Shown here: positions 17,775 to 26,895 of the stretch, piece by piece
How positions within the stretch are numbered: position 1 is the first letter of the stretch
How the letters are laid out: each line of letters opens with the position of its first letter
NCBI RefSeq assembly: GCF_003111685.1
Contig: NZ_CP022191.1
Span: forward strand, 1 to 64,000
Direction of reading: 5' to 3'
Length of the DNA stretch: 64,000 nt
From: Alloyangia pacifica
GTDB lineage: Bacteria; Pseudomonadota; Alphaproteobacteria; Rhodobacterales; Rhodobacteraceae
Position numbers and translations under genes: made by a program
Notes under the pieces: model-generated
What the model saw: only the letters and a program-made list of their open reading frames with translations
Database searches by the model: none
What the model was told of the DNA's origin: nothing

Positions 17775-19085
17775 ATGCCCCAAGATGCACGCACCGCCCG
17801 CAGTGCAATGCCCTACTGGTGGGATGCCGCGCCGCCGCGTTCCCTGCCCCAGGCCCCACTCCCCGCCAAGGTCGACGTGGTCGTCGTCGGCGCGGGTTTC
17901 GCGGGCCTGTCGGCCGCGCTGGTGCTGGCACGGGCCGGTAGGTCCGTCGCCGTCTTCGACGCCCTGCGGCCGGGCGAAGGCGCCTCTTCGCGCAATGGCG
18001 GCATCACCAGCGGCAACATCCGGCCCAGCTTTGCTGCAATCTCCAAACGGTTCGGCGAGAAGGTCGCGCTCGGCATCGAGGCCGAGGGCAAGACCGCACG
18101 GGAGTTCCTGTACGACTTCATCACCACCGAAGGGCTGGGATGCGATTACAAGCTGGTCGGCAATTTCAAGGGCGCGCTCGGTTATGATCAGTACGATATC
18201 ATGGCCCGCGCAGCCGAAACCCTGAGCAAGCGGCTGAGCATCGACACCTACGCCGTCCCCCACGCCGAACAGCAGGGCTACATCGGGACGGAGTTTTACC
18301 GCGGCGGCACCGTGCGGATGGATATTGGCGGCCTGCATCCCGGCAAGTTCCACGCCGAGATCCTGCGCGTCACGCTGACGGCGGGGGTTGATGTGCATGG
18401 CGAAACGCGGGTCAACGGGATCAGCCGCGACGGCACCGGGTTCCGCGTCGCCACGGCGCGGGGCGCGGTCGCGGCACGACAGGTGCTGGTCTGCACCAAT
18501 GGCTATACCGACGGCGCGACCCCCTACCTCCAGCGCCGGCTCATCCCGGTCCGCAGCCGGATCATCGCCACGGAAGACCTGTCCGCCGAAGTGATGGACC
18601 GCCTGATGCCGCGCCGCATGATGATGGGCGAAAACCGGCAGCTGGGCTATTATTACCGGCCTTCGCCCGATGGCCGGAAGATCCTCTTGGGCGGGCGCGA
18701 TGCCTCGCGCCGGGGAGATCCGCTGGAACCCACCCTGCGCCTGAAGGCCGGGCTGGCGCAGATCTTCCCGGAACTGGAAAACGTCACGCTCAGTCACAGC
18801 TGGTTCGGCAGCGTGGCCATGAACCGTGACATGCTGCCCCGGCTCTTTGAACATGACGGCATCCTCTATGCTACCGGCTTCTGCGGATCCGGCGTTGTCT
18901 GGGCTCCCTGGGTGGGCAGCCGCGCGGCCCACCGTCTGCTCGGCGACGAAGCAGGCCAGAGCGCCTTCGTATCGCGCGCGCCCGCGGCCGTACCGCTTTA
19001 CCGCGGGGATCCGTGGTTCATGCCCGCGATAATCAAAGGCTATGCGTTTCAGGATCATATGGCGATGCGGAGGGCGCGGCGATGA
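17775..19085 (+). CDS. FAD-dependent amine/amino-acid oxidoreductase (DAO family)
   Basis: Flavoprotein of 436 residues in the DadA/PuuB/sarcosine-oxidase group. The FAD-binding motif VDVVVVGAGFAGLSAALVLA lies near residue 36, followed by SSRNGGITSGN, the typical conserved turn. The C-terminal FCGSGVVWAPWVGSRAA segment closes the flavin site. It should oxidise a secondary amine or D-/N-substituted amino acid to an imine, giving an aldehyde or oxo-acid. The gene follows the DppC gene by 8 bp and its stop overlaps the next start, so it is probably translated together with the cyclodeaminase homologue. Confidence 0.87.
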   Translation: MPQDARTARSAMPYWWDAAPPRSLPQAPLPAKVDVVVVGAGFAGLSAALVLARAGRSVAVFDALRPGEGASSRNGGITSGNIRPSFAAISKRFGEKVALGIEAEGKTAREFLYDFITTEGLGCDYKLVGNFKGALGYDQYDIMARAAETLSKRLSIDTYAVPHAEQQGYIGTEFYRGGTVRMDIGGLHPGKFHAEILRVTLTAGVDVHGETRVNGISRDGTGFRVATARGAVAARQVLVCTNGYTDGATPYLQRRLIPVRSRIIATEDLSAEVMDRLMPRRMMMGENRQLGYYYRPSPDGRKILLGGRDASRRGDPLEPTLRLKAGLAQIFPELENVTLSHSWFGSVAMNRDMLPRLFEHDGILYATGFCGSGVVWAPWVGSRAAHRLLGDEAGQSAFVSRAPAAVPLYRGDPWFMPAIIKGYAFQDHMAMRRARR

Positions 19086-20080
19086 CCGGCACTCTGCTGC
19101 TGACAAAGGAGGAGGTCCGCGGCCTTCTGCAGATGCGCGACGTGATCGTCGCGGTAGAGGACGCCTATCTCGCCTACAGTGGCGGCGATGTGGACCAGCC
19201 CCCCTACATGGGCATCCACCTGACCACCGAGGCGGCCGAGATCGATTTCAAGGCGGGGTACCGTCGCAGCGGGGAGTTGGTGTCGCTCAAGGCGTCTTCG
19301 GGCGGGTTTCGCGACAATCCGGGCCGCTTCGGTCTGCCCAATGGAATGGGCACCGTGCTGCTCTTCGACGGGACAAGCGGCGCCCTGACCTGCGTTATGG
19401 ACGGCAGTCTGCTGACCGGGTACCGCACTGGTGCCTCGGGCGCGGTGTCGGTCCGGGCGCTGGCGCGGTCCGGTGCGCACAGGCTCGCCGCCATCGGCAC
19501 CGGAAACCAGGCACGCATGCAGATCCGTGCGATCCGCGAAGTCATGCAGATCGATGCGATCGACGCCTGGGGCCGCTCGATCGAGGGCGCGCGAGCCTTT
19601 GCCGCAGAGATCGAGGCGGAGTTCGGCATTCCGGTTTCGGTCGCGGACACCGCAAGGCATGCCGTGGCGGAGGCCGACGTCGTCGTCGCCACGACCCGCG
19701 CCAGCGGAGTGGTGCTGCGGGCGGGCTGGCTGCGCCCCGGCACGCATCTGGTGGCCATTGGTACCGATCAGCCCGGCAAACAGGAACTCGACCCGGAGCT
19801 TTTCCGCGATGCCCGCGTGGTGGTCGATGCCGCCGCACAATGCATAGAGAAGGGCGAAGTGCAACATGCCCTGCGGGCCGGGATCGTCACCGGCCCTCTC
19901 GACGAGATAGGCGAGGTGCTGCTCGGCCGCAAGCCCGGCCGCCAGAGCGACGATCAGATCACCATCTTCGATTCCACCGGCATGGCGATCCAGGACAACA
20001 CAACCGCCGCCGTGTTGCTGCGCGAGGCCAAGGCGCGCGGCATCGGCAGATGTTTCGATTTTCTGACCCCGGCGGGATGA
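19082..20080 (+). CDS. Ornithine cyclodeaminase / mu-crystallin family protein
   Basis: Full-length member, 332 residues, starting at ATG 19082 within a 4-bp overlap with the oxidoreductase. Substrate-side residues lie in IDFKAGYRRSGELVSLKASS. The nucleotide loop is AAIGTGNQARMQIRAI and the tail IFDSTGMAIQDN is conserved. The family includes ornithine cyclodeaminase, alanine dehydrogenase, ketimine reductase, EutC of hydroxyectoine use and iminosuccinate reductase BhcD. Reduction or deamination of an imine made by the preceding oxidase is a plausible role. The next gene encodes a threonine-dehydratase relative, the same pairing as EutB/EutC and BhcB/BhcD. Confidence 0.85.
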   Translation: MTGTLLLTKEEVRGLLQMRDVIVAVEDAYLAYSGGDVDQPPYMGIHLTTEAAEIDFKAGYRRSGELVSLKASSGGFRDNPGRFGLPNGMGTVLLFDGTSGALTCVMDGSLLTGYRTGASGAVSVRALARSGAHRLAAIGTGNQARMQIRAIREVMQIDAIDAWGRSIEGARAFAAEIEAEFGIPVSVADTARHAVAEADVVVATTRASGVVLRAGWLRPGTHLVAIGTDQPGKQELDPELFRDARVVVDAAAQCIEKGEVQHALRAGIVTGPLDEIGEVLLGRKPGRQSDDQITIFDSTGMAIQDNTTAAVLLREAKARGIGRCFDFLTPAG

Positions 20081-20093
20081 GGAGACCCAAGAG

Positions 20094-21083
20094 ATGCAAG
20101 ACCATCCCACGATAGAGGATATTCAGGCCGCCCGTCCGCGCATAGCGCCCTATATCCGGCACACGCAGATGGTGCGGGCCGACAGGATCGAACCGGCCGT
20201 GGGCTGCGAGCTCTACCTCAAACCCGAGACGCTTCAGGTCACTGGTGCCTTCAAAATTCGGGGCGCGCTCAATACCGTGCTGCAACTGTCCCCCGAGCAG
20301 CTCGCGCGGGGGCTGATCTCTTCCTCCTCCGGCAACCATGCGCAGGGCTTATCCTGGGCGGGGCGGATGCTGGGGGCGAAGGTGGTTCTGGTGCTGCCCA
20401 CGTCCTCTCCACAGCAGAAAATCGACAACACACGCGCATTGGGTGCCGAGGTGATCCTCTACGATGGCGACACCGCCGCGCGCTGGAAGCAGGTCTACCG
20501 CATCGCGGAGGAAAAGGGCTATGAGACGGTGCATGGCTTCGAGGATCCGCGCGTCATGGCCGGACAGGGCACTATCGGCTGCGAGATCCTGGAGGAACTG
20601 CCCGATGTGGATACGGTGATCGTGCCCTTGGGCGGCGGCGGTCTGATCTCGGGCGTCGCCACGGCGCTCAAGGCGCTGAAACCCGGGGTGCGCGTAATAG
20701 GGGCTGAGCCCGCGTTGACACCCAAGTATTACCGGAGCTGGATCAAGGGCGAACGCGTGTCACTGCCGCTGCTCGACACCATCGCCGACGGGCTGCGTAT
20801 CAGCGTGCCGGGCCAGAACCCCTGGCCCATCATCGAGCGCCACGTGGACGAGATCGTGACGGTGGAGGACACGCATATCGTCGCCGGGATGAAGGCGCTG
20901 GCGCGCGATGCCAAGCTGTTGAGCGAACCCTCCGCCGCCATCGGTGTTGGCGCCCTGCTCGCAGGGTCGATCACGCTCCGCCCCAACGAAAAGGTTTGCA
21001 CCATTTTGACCGGCGGCAATTGGGGCCTGCATGACCTTGCGGAGGTCTATGCCGAAACGGCGTCGGCAGCGGGGGCGGCATGA
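20094..21083 (+). CDS. Threonine/serine dehydratase-like PLP enzyme (EutB/BhcB type)
   Basis: Fold-II PLP enzyme, 329 residues. The PLP lysine is in [12 protein letters not shown], the substrate loop in [14 protein letters not shown], and the phosphate-binding glycine loop in [12 protein letters not shown]. It lacks the C-terminal regulatory ACT domain of biosynthetic IlvA, so it is a short catabolic type. Expected chemistry is alpha,beta-elimination of ammonia and water from a beta-hydroxy amino acid. It starts 13 bp after the cyclodeaminase homologue, and its stop overlaps the next start by 4 bp, indicating a co-translated pathway. Confidence 0.88.
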   Translation: MQDHPTIEDIQAARPRIAPYIRHTQMVRADRIEPAVGCELYLKPETLQVTGAFKIRGALNTVLQLSPEQLARGLISSSSGNHAQGLSWAGRMLGAKVVLVLPTSSPQQKIDNTRALGAEVILYDGDTAARWKQVYRIAEEKGYETVHGFEDPRVMAGQGTIGCEILEELPDVDTVIVPLGGGGLISGVATALKALKPGVRVIGAEPALTPKYYRSWIKGERVSLPLLDTIADGLRISVPGQNPWPIIERHVDEIVTVEDTHIVAGMKALARDAKLLSEPSAAIGVGALLAGSITLRPNEKVCTILTGGNWGLHDLAEVYAETASAAGAA

Positions 21084-22176
21084 GCACACTGCCCGATCTT
21101 CAGGCCGGTGCCAAAGCGCTCCCGGACGGCTGGTTCCAAGCGGCCCTCGCACCCATGGCCGAACGGCCGGAGCACCGCGGCGCGGACCGGCCCGCCGAGT
21201 TGCTGGCCCGACACTACGGGATCGCGGCAAAGATCGTGCCGCTTGCCTCAGAGGTGGAACGAACTGACGAGATCCGCACGCCCGAGGGCCTTCGCCTGAT
21301 CCTCAAGACCTCCTCCCGGGCCGAGGCGCGGGAGAGCTTTGCATTCCAGTCCGGTGTGCTTGCCGGGCTCGAAGGCCATGGCGCGGTGGTCGCGCCCCGA
21401 CTGATCCGGACGCGCGACGGCAGTGCGATGTTTCACGACGGGGAGACCTGCGGCTACCTCCAGACCCGGCTCGACGGCACGCCGCTGCATAGCGCGGCGC
21501 AGACACCGGCGCTGGTCTTCGGCACGGGACGGTCCCTCGCCCGGCTGAACCTTGCGCTCGGCCGCTGCAGCCCGCCTGGGGGGGGCGTCCGGTGCTGTGG
21601 CACGTCGGATGCTGGCCTGAGCTTTCCACCCTGTCCCGTCATCTGGGACCGGGCCCGCTCTCCGACTTGGTGCGCGGCGCCATGGCGGAGCATGCCGAGC
21701 AGGTCGCCCCGCATCTGGAGGCGCTTGACTGGCAGATCACCCACAACGATCCCAGCCCGCACAACATCTTGATGACCGACAGCGGCGCGGGCTTCATAGA
21801 TTTCGGCGACGGCGGCTGGAACCCGCGGCTTCAGGACCTGGCCATCGCCGCCGGACACATGGTCACCGATGCGCAGCAGCCGCTGGGCGGGGCAGAGATG
21901 CTGATCGCAGGCTATGCCAGCGTCATTCCCCTCTCCGCGCTCGACCGCCGGGTCCTTGTGGGCCTCATGCGGGCCCGGCAGGCGGCGCTCGTGCTCATCA
22001 ATGGCTGGCGGTCCCATCTCTTTCCGGACCAGGCCGCATATATCAATAAGAACGTCGCACGGGCGGAACGCGGACTGGCAATCCTGTCGCGGCTCGACAC
22101 GCTGGCCGCACAGGCCGCGATCGAGAAGGCGCTTTCTGCTACGCCACCCGCACCGAACCAGGAAGGTATAAGTTGA
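21080..22176 (+). pseudogene. APH-family kinase (hydroxylysine/ethanolamine-kinase-like), frameshifted at a G8 tract
   Basis: The N-terminal frame (21080 to about 21577) and the C-terminal frame (about 21590-22176) together make one aminoglycoside-phosphotransferase fold of about 365 residues. Catalytic loop ITHNDPSPHNILM and metal loop GFIDFGDGGW are in the second frame. The break is at eight Gs (21578-21585); nine or six would restore the frame. It overlaps the neighbour genes on both sides, so it evolved as part of this operon. Pairing with a phospho-lyase-type aminotransferase matches the hydroxylysine-kinase/phosphohydroxylysine-lyase arrangement. Either a sequencing error, a true lesion or a switchable tract. 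Confidence 0.78.
21578..21585 (+). repeat. G8 homopolymer at the kinase frameshift
   Basis: Eight consecutive G residues inside the kinase coding region, exactly where the two reading frames must join. One more G would merge them. Confidence 0.8.
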
Positions 22177-23510
22177 TGACCACAGACCTCATGCCCAACC
22201 GCTACCGTCCGGGCGAAACCAAGCTGCCGGAGCGCGAGGCGGCGCTGATCGCACGTCGCGACGCGGTTCTGGGCGCGTCCTATCGGCTGCAATATAGCAC
22301 CCCGGTGCATTTCGTGCGCGGCGAGGGCATGTGGCTCTACGATCCTGATGGCCGAGCCTATCTCGATTTCTACAACAATGTGCCCTCTCTAGGTCACTGC
22401 CACCCCGAGGTCACCGCAGCAATGGCCGAACAGGCCGCGCTGATCAGCGCCAACACGCGCTATCTGGAGCCGCGGCTCGTCGACTATGCCGAACGGCTCG
22501 TCGCGACCTTCCCGGCGGCGATGGACCGCGTCGTCTTTACCTGCACAGGCAGCGAGTCGAACGACCTGGCGCTCAGGATCGCCCGCCACGTCAGCGGTAA
22601 CGAAGGCGTCATCGTGTCGTCCTACGCCTATCACGGCACCAGCGCCGCGGTGGCGGCCGTGTCGCCGAACCTGGGTGACGCCGTCCGGCTCAGCCCCTCG
22701 GTGCGGATGATCGACCTGCCGGGGCCGGAAGGCGTTCCGGCCGGAGAGGCAGAGGCGCATTTCACCGCACAGGTCAGGGCTGCGATCCACGACCTGGACC
22801 GGCGCGGCATCGGTGTGGCCGCGCTGCTCTTCGACAGCATCTTCTCCAGCGACGGCGTCTGGACTGACCCGCCGGGCTTCATCGCGGGCGGCGTAGAGGC
22901 GGTGCGGGCCGCCGGCGGGCTGGTGATCGCCGACGAGGTGCAGCCCGGCTTTGGCCGCACAGGGTCGCATATGTGGGGGTTCCAACGGCACGGGATCGTG
23001 CCGGACCTTGCCACGCTGGGCAAACCAATGGGCAACGGTTTTCCCATCGGCGCCGTCGTGGGCCGCCGCGACCCGATGGAAAGTTTCGGACAAACGGCGC
23101 GCTATTCCAACACCTTTGCCGGCAGCACCGTAGGGATCGCCGCCGCCGATGCAGTGCTCACGGTGCTGAAGCGCGATGACATTCCGGGCCATGCCGTGCG
23201 GATGGGCGCGCGCATGTGTGACGGGCTGGCGACGCTGGGGGAGCGGCACGCGATGCTGCAGGAGGTCCGGCATGCCGGGCTCTTCATCGGCGTCGACATC
23301 GGCACGGCGGACACACCTGCGCACCGGCGCCGCAGCATGGCGTTGGACGTTGTAAACAGCATGCGGGACGAGGGCGTACTGATTAGCACCACGGGCGCGA
23401 ACGAGGATACTCTGAAAGTCCGTCCGCCGCTCGTTTGCCAGCCGGACCATATTGACCGTTTTATCGAGACCCTCGACATAGTTCTTGGCCGGGTTGCAAG
23501 CGAACAATGA
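22176..23510 (+). CDS. Class-III aminotransferase-fold PLP protein, probable O-phosphoamine phospho-lyase
   Basis: A 444-residue PLP protein beginning at ATG 22176, after AGGAAGG with 9-base spacing. Residues TPVHFVRGEGMWLYDPDGRA, then FYNNVPSLGHCHP, resemble the AGXT2L1/AGXT2L2 phospho-lyases more than ordinary omega-transaminases. The cofactor aspartate is in LVIADEVQPGFGRTG and the PLP lysine in LATLGKPMGNGFP. Enzymes of this subgroup remove phosphate and ammonia from phosphoethanolamine or 5-phosphohydroxylysine to give an aldehyde, acting after a kinase of the type encoded just upstream. A plain aminotransferase cannot be excluded. Confidence 0.82.
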   Translation: MTTDLMPNRYRPGETKLPEREAALIARRDAVLGASYRLQYSTPVHFVRGEGMWLYDPDGRAYLDFYNNVPSLGHCHPEVTAAMAEQAALISANTRYLEPRLVDYAERLVATFPAAMDRVVFTCTGSESNDLALRIARHVSGNEGVIVSSYAYHGTSAAVAAVSPNLGDAVRLSPSVRMIDLPGPEGVPAGEAEAHFTAQVRAAIHDLDRRGIGVAALLFDSIFSSDGVWTDPPGFIAGGVEAVRAAGGLVIADEVQPGFGRTGSHMWGFQRHGIVPDLATLGKPMGNGFPIGAVVGRRDPMESFGQTARYSNTFAGSTVGIAAADAVLTVLKRDDIPGHAVRMGARMCDGLATLGERHAMLQEVRHAGLFIGVDIGTADTPAHRRRSMALDVVNSMRDEGVLISTTGANEDTLKVRPPLVCQPDHIDRFIETLDIVLGRVASEQ

Positions 23511-23512
23511 CC

Positions 23513-23520
23513 GGGGGGGG
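23513..23520 (+). repeat. G8 homopolymer after phospho-lyase gene
   Basis: A second run of eight Gs, two bases after the stop codon, followed by CCGGGGGCG. It is non-coding. The roughly 220 bp up to the acetyltransferase gene holds no other recognisable feature. Confidence 0.7.
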
Positions 23521-23741
23521 CCGGGGGCGTTACGATACCTGCGCGGCGCGCAAGAAATGGGCATAAAGTACCGAATATCGGTCTAATATGGGTAAACCTG
23601 CTTTGCGTCTGCAGGTAGGGTTTGATGAGGTCGGCGCTTGCAGCCTGGAACGGGCGCGCCACCTTTCGGTAGAACTGGCGCGCGTATCGCGCCCGATGAA
23701 TTTCCCGGGTCCGAAACCCGGCCGGACCGGAGGCGGCGGAT

Positions 23742-24614
23742 TTGAACGACACTCTTCGCATGGATGCTTACGAGGCGCAGGTGCGGCCGATCGCCGCCAA
23801 AGATCGTGCGCTGCTGCACGAGCTGACCGTCAGCGTCTTCTGGCCTCATCGGGACAGCGATCTGGACCTGCTGTTGCAGCTGGGCGAGGGCTATATCGCC
23901 TTGGACGAGATTGGCCGCCCGCTCGGCTCTGCCATGCATTTTCCAACCGGCGGGGATTTTTCCATGCTGGGCATGATGGTGACGCCGCCGCGGCTTCAGG
24001 CACGGGGCGGCGGGCGATTTCTCCTTCAACGGCTCATGAAAGTTTGCGAAGGGCGCGACATGCGCCTCAATGCGACCCGCTCCGGCTACAGACTATATCT
24101 GAGCGCCGGGTTCCGCCATGCGATGACTGTCTACCAACACCAAGGTCATATTGTGCGCGTGCCGGAGGTGCCAGCCATGCCCGGGCTCGAACTCACAGTG
24201 CTTTCGCCCGAGGATCACGTCACGGTTCGGGAGATGGACAGTATCGCTTACGGGCTGGACCGCAGAGCGGCAATCGACGCGCTGCTCGGGGTGTCCTCCG
24301 GTGTGGTGGCATGGCGCGCCGGACGGCCCTGCGGCTTTGCCCTACGGCGACGGTTCGGCAAGGGCGACCTGATCGGCCCACTGGCGGCCGATACCGAAGA
24401 GACCGCAGTCCAGATCGTGGCTCAGCTTTTCCGTCAGGCGCAGGGCGGCTTCTTTCGGATAGATACCCCCGGTGAGAACGAGGCCCTGCGCGGGCTGGTG
24501 ACCGCCGCCGGTATGCGGCAGTTCGATACGGTGACGGAAATGCACCTTGGGGCAAACCGCCGCGCGACTGAGGGCATGGTCCACTACGGTCTAGCAGCAC
24601 ATTCTCTGGGCTGA
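23742..24614 (+). CDS. Tandem-domain GNAT acetyltransferase, copy 1
   Basis: About 290 residues with an N-terminal GNAT domain (LGMMVTPPRLQARGGGRFLL, equivalent to the acetyl-CoA loop; then YRLYLSAGFRHA) and a C-terminal second domain (about residues 145-290) like Acetyltransf_18. The start is probably TTG 23742, with GGAGG 8 bases upstream; ATG 23760 has no site. A related protein is at 28143-28979. Family members acetylate small amines or proteins. Beside an M20 deacetylase, acetylation of an amine intermediate is plausible. Confidence 0.75.
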   Translation: MNDTLRMDAYEAQVRPIAAKDRALLHELTVSVFWPHRDSDLDLLLQLGEGYIALDEIGRPLGSAMHFPTGGDFSMLGMMVTPPRLQARGGGRFLLQRLMKVCEGRDMRLNATRSGYRLYLSAGFRHAMTVYQHQGHIVRVPEVPAMPGLELTVLSPEDHVTVREMDSIAYGLDRRAAIDALLGVSSGVVAWRAGRPCGFALRRRFGKGDLIGPLAADTEETAVQIVAQLFRQAQGGFFRIDTPGENEALRGLVTAAGMRQFDTVTEMHLGANRRATEGMVHYGLAAHSLG

Positions 24615-24705
24615 AGCGTCTTGCGCGCGACCGCGCTCCCCCACGCCGCCGATCGCGTTCGAAAACGCTGCCACGGCGACGTCGGGGATGCCTCGGTCTC
24701 GACCG

Positions 24706-24737
24706 GACGAGAGACGATCTCATACGTCCCTCTCGTC
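24706..24737. terminator. Hairpin between convergent genes
   Basis: GACGAGAG (24706-24713) is complementary to CTCTCGTC (24730-24737), with a further partly paired inner part. It lies between the ends of the acetyltransferase (+) and FAD oxidase (-) genes and may terminate both transcripts. No long T-run is present. Confidence 0.5.
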
Positions 24738-26025
24738 AGGACAGCCGGTCCTTCAATCCGAACCAGAGCCCCGCCAGCGGCAGGAACCACGGCTTGCCGT
24801 TGAGCGCGGGCACGGCCGGCCAGTCCAGCCCCTCAAGCGGGTTGGTATCCTTGCGCCCCATCGCCAAGTCGGCGAGCACCTGCCCAAGGAGGGTAGACAG
24901 CTGCGCGCCGTGGCCGGAATAACCCATGCCGTAGATCATGCCGTCGGCTTCTCCTGCGCGGGGAAAGCGGTCCCGGGTCAGTCCGACCAACCCACCCCAG
25001 CAATAGTCGATCTCCACCGGGGCCAGATCCGGGAAGATGCCGGTCATCGCCTCGCGCAGGACCGCGCCAGAAGCCGCGTCGGATTTCTGGTCGGACCGGG
25101 CAGAGAAGCGCGCCCGCCCGCCGAAGATAAGCCGGTTGTCTGGCGAGAGACGAAAGTAGTTTCCGATGTTCAACGACGTCACGCAGGTCCGGTTGCCGGG
25201 CATCGTCTGCGCGACCTCGGCCTCCGTCAGCGGCCGGGTGGCAATCACGAAAGAGGCAATGGGAATGATCCGCTTGCGAAAATACTTCAACGGCGCCCTT
25301 GGCACTTGCGCGGAGTAGGCGCCGGTCGCAGCGATAACCGTGTCCGCGTGCACTGTGCCGCGCGGAGTCTCCAGCGCCCAGCCGTCCCGCGTCCTGCTAC
25401 GTCCAGTGACCGGCGCGCCTTCCCAGATCTTTCCACCGTGGCGCGTGACGGCCTCCGCGAGGCCGGTCAGGTAGCGGCCCATGTGCATCATGGCGGACTT
25501 CTCGAACAGGATGCCGCCATGGAACCCGTCGGAGCCGATCTCGTATTTCAGATCGGCCCGGTCGATCCAGCGGGTGGCGGGATCGACCTCCCGCGCGACC
25601 AACTCGTGATTGGCGCGAAGCCCAGCGACGTGGCTGGGCTTCGACGCCAGTTTGAGCTTGCCCGAGCGGCGGAAGCTGCAAGAGATGCCTTCCTCGGCGA
25701 TCACGTCCTCGATCATCTCGATTGAGCGGTCGAAGGCGCGGTATAGGCGCCGCGCTCGCTCTGCCCCGAGATGGGACTGGGCATCGGCATAGCCATGGGC
25801 GATGCCGTTATTCAGATGCCCACCGTTGCGGCCCGATCCCCCTGCCCCGACATTTGCGGCCTCCAGTACCGCGACCCGCAGGCCCTCACGGGCCAGCTTT
25901 CGCGCGGCATTGAGCCCGGTGAAGCCGGCGCCGATGACCGCGACGTCGTATCGGCCCTCGACCGGATCGGTGCGCCCGCCGTCGAAGGCAGGCGCGGTGT
26001 CGTACCAGTAGGATGCGAACTTCAT
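24736..26025 (-). CDS. FAD-dependent oxidoreductase, PuuB-like (gamma-glutamylputrescine oxidase family)
   Basis: Flavoprotein of 429 residues. The start MKFASYWYDTAPAFDG is typical of PuuB-type oxidases. FAD motif YDVAVIGAGFTGLNAARKLA is at about residue 27, then VGAGGSGRNGGHLNNG. The GMGYSGHGAQLSTLLGQVLA segment near the C-terminus is conserved. Expected reaction: oxidation of a primary or secondary amine (for example gamma-glutamylputrescine) to an aldehyde with FADH2 or peroxide. It is the second gene of a minus-strand pair; the HAD gene ends 3 bp upstream of its start codon. Orientation is opposite to the flanking catabolic genes. Confidence 0.85.
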   Translation of the reverse strand: MKFASYWYDTAPAFDGGRTDPVEGRYDVAVIGAGFTGLNAARKLAREGLRVAVLEAANVGAGGSGRNGGHLNNGIAHGYADAQSHLGAERARRLYRAFDRSIEMIEDVIAEEGISCSFRRSGKLKLASKPSHVAGLRANHELVAREVDPATRWIDRADLKYEIGSDGFHGGILFEKSAMMHMGRYLTGLAEAVTRHGGKIWEGAPVTGRSRTRDGWALETPRGTVHADTVIAATGAYSAQVPRAPLKYFRKRIIPIASFVIATRPLTEAEVAQTMPGNRTCVTSLNIGNYFRLSPDNRLIFGGRARFSARSDQKSDAASGAVLREAMTGIFPDLAPVEIDYCWGGLVGLTRDRFPRAGEADGMIYGMGYSGHGAQLSTLLGQVLADLAMGRKDTNPLEGLDWPAVPALNGKPWFLPLAGLWFGLKDRLS

Positions 26026-26028
26026 CGC

Positions 26029-26694
26029 TCAGAGGCCCAGAACCGCGGGCAGATGCGAAACGTCCGGCACCTCGGTGTAGCCATAATAGGGGTTGGCGGG
26101 CTCGTGCCCGCGATTGACCCAGACCTTGTTGGTGATGCCCAAGTCATGCGCCGTCATCAGGTCGTAGCGGAAGCTGGAGGAGACGTGCAGCACGTCTTCC
26201 GGCCCGCAGCCCAGCGTGTCTAACATATACTCAAAAGCCTGCATGTGGGGCTTGTAGGCACCGGCACTTTCCGCTGTCAGCACATGGGCAATCGGCGCGC
26301 CGAGCTTGGCGATGTTATGCGGGATCTGTGCGTTCATCGAATTCGTCAGGGCCACCAGCGGGAATTCCTCCGCCACGCGCGACAGGCCGGCGGGTACGTC
26401 GGGATTGGGCCCCCAGGTCGGGACGCGGTCATAGATATCCTTGGCAACCGCAGGATCGAAGACCACGCCGTTGCGCTTGCAGGTGCGTTCGAGCGCGTTG
26501 TGAACGACCTCGGCGTAGGGTTTGAAATCGTGCAGAACCTCGTCGAGCCGGTAAGCCGAGAAGTCGCGGACGAAGACTTCCATTTGCTCGGGCGAAAGAT
26601 GCGCGCCGTAGTGGTCGCGCGCAGCGCCGGCCATGTCGAAATAGATCATGGTACCGTGGCAGTCGAAACTGATGAACTTGGGGCGGAAGGTCAT
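26029..26694 (-). CDS. HAD-superfamily hydrolase (haloacid dehalogenase type II-like)
   Basis: A 221-residue HAD enzyme. Motif I is ISFDCHGTMIYFD (nucleophile Asp10), motif II VALTNSMNA, the motif III lysine sits in SAGAYKPHMQ, and motif IV is SSSFRYDLMTAHDLG. The order and spacing fit L-2-haloacid dehalogenase or phosphatase-like members. The Asp-Cys-His variant after the nucleophile differs from the usual DxDGT, so dehalogenase-type chemistry is as likely as phosphatase. It heads a two-gene minus operon with the PuuB-like oxidase. A degraded paralogue is at 8640-8816. Confidence 0.82.
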   Translation of the reverse strand: MTFRPKFISFDCHGTMIYFDMAGAARDHYGAHLSPEQMEVFVRDFSAYRLDEVLHDFKPYAEVVHNALERTCKRNGVVFDPAVAKDIYDRVPTWGPNPDVPAGLSRVAEEFPLVALTNSMNAQIPHNIAKLGAPIAHVLTAESAGAYKPHMQAFEYMLDTLGCGPEDVLHVSSSFRYDLMTAHDLGITNKVWVNRGHEPANPYYGYTEVPDVSHLPAVLGL

Positions 26695-26895
26695 GGGTAT
26701 CTCCGATTTGGTGTCCTCCTTTCAGCATCGACACTCCGGAGGTAAAGAGATGCTGGGTTCGCCCGGTCAGAGGCATGAAATTGCGTTTGCATCGCCGCTT
26801 GCAGCAGAGCGTGCCGGCAGCCGCCGGAAGTCGGGTCCGCCGTCTGACCGGAACGGTGCATTCTGGACGCACGGATGAAACCGAGGAGAGCAGGC
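26695..26895. promoter_or_regulatory. Divergent intergenic region, HAD (-) and M20 deacetylase (+)
   Basis: A 201-bp gap between divergently transcribed genes must carry both promoters. No palindrome or clear -35/-10 pair stood out. Confidence 0.35.

Noticed and set aside
17097..19106. A 669-codon open frame on the - strand
   Set aside because: Antisense to the DppC-like permease and the FAD oxidase, both of which have clear motifs; composition is typical of an antisense shadow.
5969..23510. A complete beta-hydroxyaspartate cycle (bhcABCD)
   Set aside because: Homologues of the BhcB, BhcC and BhcD families exist, but they are scattered, one is truncated, and no class-V aspartate-glyoxylate aminotransferase (BhcA) is present. 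The class-III PLP protein is a different type.
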